NCBI GenBank assembly: GCA_025057675.1
Contig: JANWVE010000001.1
Span: 7,566-66,981, forward strand
DNA length: 59,416 nucleotides
Reading direction: 5' to 3'
Origin: Bacteroidia bacterium
GTDB lineage: Bacteria > Bacteroidota > Bacteroidia > JANWVE01
The notes under the pieces were generated by a model. The model worked only from the letters and a program-made list of their open reading frames with translations. It had not been told where the DNA came from and did not search any database. Positions 48,223-57,100 of this stretch are shown piece by piece (position 1 is the stretch's first letter; every line of letters begins with the position of its first letter). A program made the position numbers and the translations under genes.

Positions 48223-48845
48223 TTTTTTTGGGCGTGTCCCTTCGCTTCGCTCGGGTCGGCGTGCTACGGGCTACGCTTCGCTTCGGTGCTTTGCTGCGCT
48301 TCGCACCGTGCTAACGCACGCCCTCCGCATGCCTCACGCAGCAGCATTTTGACATTTTACCTTTTTTATACCCGCTTTTGTCTTACCTTTTTTAACATTG
48401 ATTATCAATTACTTACAAGGTAAAAATTTTTACCTTGTTTTATGTATAGTCGTTTTTATCTTGTTTTAGATTGATTTTCAAGCATTTACAAGGTTAAACT
48501 TTGAATACATGGACTTATTACTACTCTTTAACCCTTGATACACAATCTTTACTTTATTTTGAATTGATTTTCAAGCATTTACAAGGTAAAAATATATTTT
48601 AACCTTGTTTAGAGTTCTTTTTCAGGGACTTACAAAGTTACATTTTGTATAAATGGAATTAGCATACTTGCTGCATGCGTGAGGCATGCGGAGGGCAAGC
48701 CATCAGGCTTGGTGCGAAGCCCCTCGCACACTCTTTCACTCTTGCCCAGGGGGTGGGCGGGTGGGGCGTAGCACCGTTAGCCCGTAGCACGCCGACCTTG
48801 CCCACACGAGCGTAGCGAGATGTGGGCAAGGACACGCCCAAAAAA
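48223..48845 (+). repeat. GC-arm/AT-core repeat, copy 17 (forward core)
   Basis: Divergent gap. Arm hairpins CGTGC-GTTA-GCACG (left, a stem otherwise mostly in long arms) and CAAGCC-ATCA-GGCTTG (right). Right tip stem TTGCCCAC/GTGGGCAA. Confidence 0.92.
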
Positions 48846-49017
48846 TAAAACTTAATGCGTTCAAAGGTATTTTTTGTGTAAAAAACAAAATAGACTTCAC
48901 ATATAAAGAAATCATAAATCTAACTTGATCGCCGCTCATAAGGTCATACATAACGTACATTTGAAAAAATAACTCACATACAAGGTTAAGCAACTGTTTT
49001 ATTTAGGGTAGCGTTAC

Positions 49018-49025
49018 TAAATTTG
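49018..49025 (+). promoter_or_regulatory. Bacteroidota -7 element TAAATTTG
   Basis: Lies 4 nt before the ATG at 49030, a leaderless-type arrangement. Confidence 0.5.
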
Positions 49026-49029
49026 CATT

Positions 49030-49458
49030 ATGTTATTTCTGGCAACTATTCTATTTGCTTGTTTTGTGGTAGCCTTACCTATTCTTATCACATACCTCGT
49101 CAATCTGCAATACACCCGAAATAAAGAGTGGCGAGAACTTACAGAGAAGTTCAGCAAAACCAAGTTTCCGCTAGAAAACGTGTATATCATACCTTTTGCA
49201 CGTGTAGCGAATAAAAAATTGAAATATGCCTTGAAAGTTGCTGTGGACACAGATGGTGTGTATTTTCACGTAAGTAAATTATTTAGTGCCTTGGCAATTT
49301 GGTTCATCCCTTGGTCTCAAATTCAGAATTTATCGTGTCAGGAACAGGATAAAAGCATTATTTTTAATGTCAATAGTACTACCTTTGTTCTGTTTCCTGT
49401 CAATTCATCAGAGTTATATCAAATGCTACAAAATGGCTATCAAAATCGGGTTAAATGA
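49030..49458 (+). CDS. Small membrane-anchored protein, PH/GRAM-like body
   Basis: 142 residues: a single N-terminal helix (LFLATILFACFVVALPILITYLV) and a ~110-residue cytoplasmic beta-rich part (KVAVDTDGVYFHVSKLFSALAIWFIPWSQIQNLSCQEQD, SIIFNVNSTTFVLFPVN). The WSQIxN pattern with alternating strands resembles bacterial PH-like domains. Function unknown. Single-gene unit. Confidence 0.6.
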   Translation: MLFLATILFACFVVALPILITYLVNLQYTRNKEWRELTEKFSKTKFPLENVYIIPFARVANKKLKYALKVAVDTDGVYFHVSKLFSALAIWFIPWSQIQNLSCQEQDKSIIFNVNSTTFVLFPVNSSELYQMLQNGYQNRVK

Positions 49459-49543
49459 TGCGTAGATGCTTTTGTAGGTGTATTTTTTGAACAAATTTAT
49501 TCACAAAGTAAAGTGAGATAATATTCAAAACTGTTTTTTATAC

Positions 49544-49588
49544 TTTGGGTGCGTCCCTCACTAGCGCGGCGAGAGACGCACTCAAAAA
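49544..49588. repeat. Short palindrome form of the repeat, diverged (copy 18)
   Basis: TTTGGGTGCGTCCCTC and GAGAGACGCACTCAAA pair except for one G-U-type pair and one mismatch, though the stem differs from the standard GGGCGTGTCC/GGACACGCCC. It lies in a convergent gap of 132 bp. Confidence 0.7.
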
Positions 49589-49590
49589 TA

Positions 49591-51942
49591 CTATCCACTA
49601 CAAGCTTCGCATGAGTCAGGATTGTCTAAGGAACAAGCAATCTCCTGCTGCTTACGAGAGTCTTCTTGCAGCTTAGTTTTATCGATAGTGAATTGAATAG
49701 CATCGGCGGCGGCCTTAGTTCTCAAATAGTAAATACCCGTTTTTAACCCTGACTTCCATGCATAAAAATGCATAGAGGTTAATTTAGCATAATTAGGATT
49801 TTCCATGAATAAATTCAAGCTTTGACTTTGGCAAATAAATGCACCTCTGTCCGCAGCCATATCAATCAAAGTCTTCTGCTTGATTTCCCATGCTGTTTTA
49901 TACAGTTCTTTGATATGACTAGGAATTTCAGGAATATTCTGTATTGAGCCTTTATGCAAAATAATTTTGTCTTTTAGGCGCTCATTCCAGATGCCAAGAT
50001 CTACCAAGTCTTTCATTAGATGTTTGTTGACAATCGCAAACTCGCCTGAGAGTACTCTGCGTGTGTATATGTTAGAGGTATAAGGTTCAAAACATTCATT
50101 GTTGCCCAATATCTGCGAGGTTGAAGCCGTAGGCATAGGTGCTATCAATAAGCTGTTTCGTAAGCCATACTGCCGAATACTTTCCTTTAATCCTTCCCAA
50201 TTCCAACGGTCAGAGGGTTTTACTCCCCACATGTCGAATTGTAGAATTCCCTGACTAGCTGGCGAACCCTGAAATGTTTCATAAGGTCCGTATTTTTTAG
50301 CTAACTCGTTGCTTTCTAACAAAGCACCGTAGTATATGGCTTCAAAGATAGCTTTGTTGAGCGCACGAGCCTCTTCACTTTCAAAAGGAAATCGCATCAA
50401 GATAAAAGCATCTGCTAAACCTTGCACACCTATGCCAATGGGTCTATGGCGTTTATTACTTCGTTCTGCTTCAGGTACAGGGTAGTAATTGCCATCAATA
50501 ATTTTATTCAAGTTACGAGTAATAGCGCGGGTGATTTCTACTAACTTTTCAAAATCAAAATGCTTGCGAACAGGATCTACAAATTTAGGCAAAGCAATAG
50601 ATGCAAGATTACAAACTGCAACCTCATCAGGGCTGCTATATTCTATAATCTCAGTACATAAATTACTGCTACGAATAGTACCAAGATTTTTTTGATTAGA
50701 TTTTTCATTGCAAGCATCCTTGTACAGTAGATATGGGTTGCCAGTTTCTATTTGCGCGTCAATGATTTTTGACCAAAGATCGCGAGCTCTGATGGTTTTG
50801 CGTTGCTTTCCTTCTTTTTCATATCTTTCGTACAATTCGTTGAATGCCTTTCCATATACTTCATACAAACCAGGGGCTTCGTTCGGACAGAATAAAGACC
50901 ATTCGCCGTCTGCTTGAACACGTTGCATGAATAGGTCGGGTATCCACAATGCATAGAACAAATCTCTTGCTCTTTGCTCTTCTTTACCGTGATTTTTTTT
51001 GAGGTCTAATACATCAAAAATATCAGCATGCCAAGGTTCAATATAAATAGCAAAGGCGCCTTTACGTTTTCCTCCTCCTTGGTCTACGTATCTGGCTGTG
51101 TCGTTGAATACCCGCAGCATGGGGACTAATCCGTTAGAAACTCCGTTTGTACCTTTAATGTAACTGTCTTTTGCTCGAATGTTATGCACACTTATTCCTA
51201 TTCCCCCTGCGGATTGGGAGATTTTTGCACACTGTTTAAGAGTTTCGTATATTCCTTCTATACTGTCTTCTTTCATGGTCAGTAGAAAGCAAGAAGACAT
51301 TTGAGGTTTAGGTGTACCTGCATTAAACAATGTGGGGGATGCATGAGTAAACCAACGTTCAGACATTAAATTATAGGTTTCTATTGCGGCATCTATGTCA
51401 TTTTTGTGTATACCGATAGCTACCCGCATGAGCATGTGCTGAGGGCGTTCTACTACCTTTCCATTCATTTTGAGCAAATAAGAGCGTTCCAAAGTCTTAA
51501 ATCCGAAGTAGTCGTATCCAAAATCGCGGTCGTGAATGAGGGTAGAGTCTAGAAGTTCTGCATTTACCATGACAATTTCGTACACATCATCGGCGATTAG
51601 TCCTGCGGGCTGTCCGCTGCGCGGGTCAATGTAGTGATAAAGTTTGTGAATCGTTTTAGAAAAGGATTTATCGGTATTTTTGTGCAGATTGGAGATTGCA
51701 ATACGTGCCGCGAGTATTGCATAGTCAGGGTGTTTAGTGGTCAGGGAAGCTGCGGTTTCTGCGGCTAAGGTGTCTAGCTCGGTTGTAGTCACCCCATCAT
51801 AGATACCTTGAATGACTTTTTTAGCTACTTCAATTGTATCTACATGTTTGGGGTCTAATCCGTAGCTTAATTTTTGAATACGAAAAGTGATTTTATCAAA
51901 TTTTACGGACTCTTTTCGCCCATCTCTTTTAACGACGTACAT
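49591..51942 (-). CDS. nrdA: Ribonucleotide reductase class I, large subunit
   Basis: Reduces ribonucleoside diphosphates to deoxy forms. 783 residues from ATG 51942. N-terminal ATP-cone ([21 protein letters not shown]), then the catalytic barrel with [12 protein letters not shown], the active-site loop [11 protein letters not shown] (Asn, Cys, Glu), [12 protein letters not shown], and [19 protein letters not shown]. The C-terminal tail ends SCEACSG, the Cys pair that exchanges with thioredoxin or glutaredoxin. It resembles the class Ia eukaryote-like form. The start at 51942 omits an 18-residue extension with no family support. The small subunit is not adjacent. No NrdR box identified by eye. 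Confidence 0.93.
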   Translation of the reverse strand: MYVVKRDGRKESVKFDKITFRIQKLSYGLDPKHVDTIEVAKKVIQGIYDGVTTTELDTLAAETAASLTTKHPDYAILAARIAISNLHKNTDKSFSKTIHKLYHYIDPRSGQPAGLIADDVYEIVMVNAELLDSTLIHDRDFGYDYFGFKTLERSYLLKMNGKVVERPQHMLMRVAIGIHKNDIDAAIETYNLMSERWFTHASPTLFNAGTPKPQMSSCFLLTMKEDSIEGIYETLKQCAKISQSAGGIGISVHNIRAKDSYIKGTNGVSNGLVPMLRVFNDTARYVDQGGGKRKGAFAIYIEPWHADIFDVLDLKKNHGKEEQRARDLFYALWIPDLFMQRVQADGEWSLFCPNEAPGLYEVYGKAFNELYERYEKEGKQRKTIRARDLWSKIIDAQIETGNPYLLYKDACNEKSNQKNLGTIRSSNLCTEIIEYSSPDEVAVCNLASIALPKFVDPVRKHFDFEKLVEITRAITRNLNKIIDGNYYPVPEAERSNKRHRPIGIGVQGLADAFILMRFPFESEEARALNKAIFEAIYYGALLESNELAKKYGPYETFQGSPASQGILQFDMWGVKPSDRWNWEGLKESIRQYGLRNSLLIAPMPTASTSQILGNNECFEPYTSNIYTRRVLSGEFAIVNKHLMKDLVDLGIWNERLKDKIILHKGSIQNIPEIPSHIKELYKTAWEIKQKTLIDMAADRGAFICQSQSLNLFMENPNYAKLTSMHFYAWKSGLKTGIYYLRTKAAADAIQFTIDKTKLQEDSRKQQEIACSLDNPDSCEACSG

Positions 51943-52245
51943 ATCTAACTTAATTATTTTGTTTGGTAAAATTTCTAAACTGATGTAAATTGTCAATTAT
52001 TTAACACAAAGAAAAATAAATTCATTCATAATGCAAAATTGCCCACGGCGCTATCAAAAAACGCACTTGTTGTTTCAAAGCTTTGTTGATTATAGGGATG
52101 AATTGTTCGTTTTTTTGCTTTACCTTGTTTTATCGGGTGATAAGCTAATTGCTTGTAATACAGTATAAAAAATTTTTGTATAGAAGTGTGTTATTTGAGT
52201 GTAAAACAAGAAGTCTGTTCTGACTATGTTTATTTTTTTAGAGGA
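51943..52245. other. Intergenic stretch with a decayed core fragment
   Basis: No gene seen. At 52110-52163 the sequence TTTGCTTTACCTTGTTTTAT followed by GGGTGATAA and CTTGTAAT resembles the start of the repeat's AT core (compare copy 10), suggesting that a full repeat once stood here and decayed to the short palindrome at 52246. Confidence 0.45.
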
Positions 52246-52299
52246 TTTTTTGGGCGTGTCCCTCGCTGCGCGTATGCCCACAAGGACACGCCCAAAAAA
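52246..52299. repeat. Short palindrome form of the repeat, hybrid (copy 19)
   Basis: GGGCGTGTCC and GGACACGCCC are intact, but the inside joins two tip types: CTCGCTGCGCG (simple tip) on the left and GCCCACAA (GTGGGC-type) on the right, which do not pair with each other. Confidence 0.85.
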
Positions 52300-52399
52300 A
52301 TACAACTTAACAAGCTATCAAGTTCTGTGTATGTTAATTATTTTACATAACTTCGTGGCATATCGTTTGTAAAAAGTTTATTATCCTAAGTCCAATAAC

Positions 52400-53506
52400 A
52401 TGAAAAATGCGATTGTAAATTTACTTGTAATAGGGTTCTTAAAAAGTTTTTGCCAAATGGTCAATACCCCTGGTCTTTGCAGCATAGTAATCTCCACCCC
52501 TAATAATGAACCTATCACCGTGTTAATAAATAATGCCATACAAAACCCTACTCCGCAACCGATAGTAACTCTGGATGGCATTCCCGCAGGTACACATAAC
52601 GTCAAAATTAATAGACATGTGGGTATAATGTCTTATACCGTAGTGGATAAAACCCTTTTACTGTACCCTAACACAAGAGTGAGCTATTTGCTGCAAATCA
52701 ATAGTTTATATCAGTATGACCTTGTACCCACAGGTACGCAGCCTTGGTCGCCCACTCCTGTATTTACTCCACCAATAGAAGGCTATAACGGACCCTACGG
52801 ATGCCCCACTCCTACCTTAAATCCACAAGATTTTGAGGCACTCAAACAAACTATTAAAAATCAACCCTTCGGAAGTACTAAAATGAGTATTGCTAAACAA
52901 GCGGTTTCTAATCATTGTTTGTTATCGCAGCAAGTAGTTGAGTTAGTCAGCCTATTCAGTTTTGAGAACGAAAAATTAGAAATAGCCAAATTCTGCTACC
53001 GACAAACCTGCGACCAAGGTAGATACTTCGTCGTTCATAACGCGCTTACCTTCACAAGCTCCAAAGAAGAGCTGAGTAGATACATTCAGGAAACGGGCAG
53101 CGGACAATTTAATCCCAACCAAATGCAAAACTGGAACGGTAACTGGGGTAGTAACTGGAATAATAATTCTACATCTCCTCCTATTCCTGGGTACAACGGA
53201 CCTTATGGATGTCCTGCACCTACCCTGAATAATACTGCTTTTACTCAAGCAAAACAGACTATTGCTTCCAATAACTTTGATGATACTCGCCTGACCATAG
53301 CTAAACAAATTATTCGGAATAATTGTATGTTAGCTTCTCAGGTAGCAGAGATTATGCGCTTATTTACTTTTGAAAATAGTAAGTTAGAAATTGCGAAATT
53401 TGCGTATTCGTACACTTGCGATAAAGGGCGTTATTACGTAGTAAATTCAGAGCTGAGAAATAGTAGTTCCATACAGGAATTGGCAAATTATATTCAAGGA
53501 AGGTAA
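52400..53506 (+). CDS. Secreted protein with tandem DUF4476 domains
   Basis: 368 residues with a weak signal peptide (MKNAIVNLLVIGFLKSFC). An N-terminal beta-rich region (~22-110; CSIVISTPNNEPITVLINN) is followed by two DUF4476 copies at about 140-232 and 275-367. Each copy opens with YNGPYGCP(T/A)PTLN, continues with IAKQ.....NC(L/M)L.SQV, (L)F.FEN.KLEIAKF, and closes with CD.GRYFVV.....SS..EL..YIQ. A Pro/Asn/Gly/Trp-rich linker joins them. DUF4476 is a Bacteroidota helical domain of unknown role in exported proteins. A domain duplication is clear. Confidence 0.82.
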   Translation: MKNAIVNLLVIGFLKSFCQMVNTPGLCSIVISTPNNEPITVLINNAIQNPTPQPIVTLDGIPAGTHNVKINRHVGIMSYTVVDKTLLLYPNTRVSYLLQINSLYQYDLVPTGTQPWSPTPVFTPPIEGYNGPYGCPTPTLNPQDFEALKQTIKNQPFGSTKMSIAKQAVSNHCLLSQQVVELVSLFSFENEKLEIAKFCYRQTCDQGRYFVVHNALTFTSSKEELSRYIQETGSGQFNPNQMQNWNGNWGSNWNNNSTSPPIPGYNGPYGCPAPTLNNTAFTQAKQTIASNNFDDTRLTIAKQIIRNNCMLASQVAEIMRLFTFENSKLEIAKFAYSYTCDKGRYYVVNSELRNSSSIQELANYIQGR

Positions 53507-53564
53507 CATTTTTACAATCATATTAAGCGATTTAGATTATGTTTGAATTCTATAAGATATTTAC

Positions 53565-54136
53565 TTTTGGGCGTGTCCCTTCGCTGCGCTTCGGGTCGGG
53601 CTATTCCGCACTACGCTGGCGCTCGGTGCTTCGCTTCTCTCCGCACTGCCTAACGGCATGCTCCATAGCCCTCACGCAAGGGGTATTTTGATGTTTTACT
53701 TTATTTATACACGTATCTTTGCTTTATCTTGTTTTAGTTTGATTGTCAAATACTTACAAGACTAAAATTTTTTACTTTGTTTTAACTGTGTTTGTTTTAC
53801 CTTGTTTCATATTCATTTTCAAGTATTTGCAAGGTTAAACCTTGAATACATGGACTTTACACCATCCTTTAACCCTGAACGTTGAGATTTTACTTTTTTT
53901 TAGATTGATTTTCAATTATTTATAAGATTAAAATGTGTTTTTATCTTGTTTATTGTTCATTTTGAGGTACTTACAAGGTTAAGGTTTGAACAAATGGACT
54001 CAGTTTACGTTACAGTTTGCGTGAGGCATGCGGAGGGTGGGCGTTAGCCCAGTGCGAAGCGCAGCGAAGCACCGAAGCGAAAGCGTAGCCCGTAGCACGC
54101 CGACCCGAAGCGCAGCGAAGGGACACGCCCAAAAAT
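53565..54136 (+). repeat. GC-arm/AT-core repeat, copy 20 (forward core)
   Basis: Between two + strand genes. Arm hairpins TGCC-GTTA-GGCA (left) and TGGGC-GTTA-GCCCA (right), the latter a stem seen nowhere else in the window. Left arm closing pair GGGCTAT/ATAGCCC. The right arm lacks the GGGGGTGGGCGGG block. Confidence 0.93.
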
Positions 54137-54165
54137 TAAATCAAACAAGATTGAAGGCTTATCTA

Positions 54166-54173
54166 TAACTTTG
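54166..54173 (+). promoter_or_regulatory. Bacteroidota -7 element TAACTTTG
   Basis: Lies 6 nt before ATG 54180 and contains the in-frame TTG at 54171, which therefore is not the start. Confidence 0.55.
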
Positions 54174-54179
54174 CAAAAT

Positions 54180-57100
54180 ATGAAGATAAATCTATGGCTT
54201 CGTTGGGCAATCGTATTGATAGGACTGGCAGTGGTAATGTTTATACACAAAAAACAAAAAGAAACCCTCAAAAATATAAGTAAAATAGATAAAAATACCG
54301 TCCAAAATGTATTCACTACGTTAGAAATAAAAGGATTTCACTTGCTTAGTAAATTATCTCAACAATCTCGGTTAGATACATTACTTCTACCCTATCATCA
54401 CGCACATTTGTTTGAAAAAATTAACACTATTCAAAATGAAGAGCATTTCTACATCTATGTATTAGACTACAATCACACCTTGATAGCCTGGAATACAAAC
54501 GAGTATACCCCCACTAACGCTGAATGGGATACACAAATCGGGTTAAAAAAACCTTTCACATTTTTTAAAAAAAATATTGTTTATTACAGCCTATTCGATG
54601 AGATTTCTAACCCACAGCAAGGAATAGTAGGCTATGTATTTGTAGCTATCCCATTATGTAAAAGATACAGTATTGAAAATGCATATATTCAATCTTCCTC
54701 TATTTTTGACACTAAATCTATTCAGTTTGACCTTACTTCGGATACCCTTAACACTTCCGCTATTCCAATATACAATCAGCAAAAAGAATATGTTACAAGC
54801 ATATACCTGCGAGCAAAAACTAACCAAATTTTAGATATTGAATACTACTTTGTAATAAGTGTTTTTGCATGGCTTACTTTGTTAATTTTGGTAATACAAC
54901 ATACTATCAAACAGATAATCTCATCACCCTTTTTACGCACTTTAATTTTTACAATCACTATCATTTTAGTGCGCTACATAATGGTATATGCTCACTTTCC
55001 ACAAAAGGATTATCCTATACCTCTTTTCTCGCCTACCTATTATGCATCCAATATTTGGAACGCATCTCTGGGCGATTTACTGATTAACACAATACTTGGA
55101 TTATATCTTACTTTTCAATGGTACTATACCTTATCACAAAAAATTTCACTCCTCTGCCCATTGATACAAAGAAAAAAATATATAAAGATACTTTTCTCAA
55201 TACTGGTGTATCTTGTTTTTGTATTAAGCACATTTATCTACCAGCAGATTGTGTACTCAGTTATTATACATTCTAACATACGTTTTGATTTTACCTATAA
55301 CCCGCAAATAGATATCTATACGGGTATTGCAGTTCTATGCCTAATGTTGATTTTTATATGCTTTTTTTTAGTGCAATACGGTTTAATTGGATTTTGGATA
55401 GAATTATTTGATTCCAAACACGTGATGATACTTGTTTTAACTCACATATTTGTAGGAGTGGTTAATTTTTTTATTAGCAAGATAGAGAATTATGTACTTT
55501 GGTGGATTATACCTTCTTATTTTGTAGCATTTACATACATTCGGTATTATACAGAGTACAAAGAAAAACTTTTTTTTAGCTTCAATCACAGCTTAGCATT
55601 AGTGGTTGTTTTTGGTATTAACATGGCAGCGTATCTTCGTTTTTACACAGAGGAGAGACATAAACAAGAACAAGTTCAGTTTGCTTTACGTAAGGCCAAG
55701 CAGCATGATGAAATTTTAGAAAGTTTATTCAGTGAAATAAGCCAACAAATTAAAAAAGACCCTTTTGTTCAGCGTTTTATTGCTGATAGCACAGCTTATA
55801 CACCCGCACTCATTCAAAAAATAGAGCGTTTAATTACTAATATCACCCAATACTATACTTGCGACATTGCAATCACAGACAATAAAAATAAAATATTATA
55901 CAACCCTAAAAGCACTTTACTTCGTGTAAATGAAAAAACAGTACTCAAAAATGAGTATCAAATTCAAAAAGAACTGTATTTTATTCCATATAATAGAGAG
56001 TTCATAGAAAATTTATACGTTGCTATCATTCCGTTTGCACAAAAAGATAGAACTATAAATGTACATATTGAATTTATACCGAATACAGTATATCGTAATG
56101 GCTTATATCCAAACTTTTTAGTAGATAAAAAGCAGCAAAAATTTTTACAACGTGCTTCTAAATACAGCTATGCCGTTTATTATAGTAATCAATTAGTGAA
56201 TATGCAGGGTAATTATGATTACAGTTTTCAAAACAATATCTGTAAAACACATTTAGCAGAGTTACAAGGTATTTGGCAGAGAGATAAAAACTATTTACAC
56301 TACATATACTCCCCAGAGACACAAAAGATTATTATTGTAACCCGAAGGATGCCTAACATTATTGAGCTATTTGCTTTGCACTCTTATTTGATATATGCTT
56401 GGGCGATATTATTCACAATCTTAAGTGCATTTTATTGGGTAAAATACTATATCAGAAGAAAGAAATTACGTTTTAACTTGTATTACCGTACTAAAATTCA
56501 AATTTACTTGCTACTAATGAGCCTCATTCCTTTATTCATCATTAGTGTAATATCCATTCCATTTATTAAAAAAAGTTATTTTGAGGAGGTTCAAAGGGAA
56601 TTGAAGCGCCAGACACAAGCAGTACTCTCTGCTATTCAAGCTAAGAATTTTGTAGAAAATGATTTTGTGCAATACTCTTCAACATTACAAAATTTAGTTG
56701 CGGATATTGCTACCCTTACGCAAAGTGATATAAATTTATATTCTAAACAAGGCAAATTAGTAGTTTCTACGCAGCCCAAAATTTTTGAGTTAGGATTACT
56801 TTCTACGATTATTAACCCTAATGCATATTTTCACTTGAACATGCAATACCAACAGGAGTATATCCAAGACGAGCAAATGGGCAGACTTTCTTATATCAGT
56901 ATTTATGTTCCAGTGATTGACAAAAATCTTAACATGATAGGTATTCTGAACATGCCTTACATTACTCGGCAGGGGCAATTGGAGGGAGAAGTAGCGCGTT
57001 TTCTTTCTTATCTTATCAGTATTTATGTTGTTATTTTGTTGTTGTTATCGGGTTTAGCGTTGTTATTATCTCGTACTTTGACCAAGCCGTTGAATGTTCT

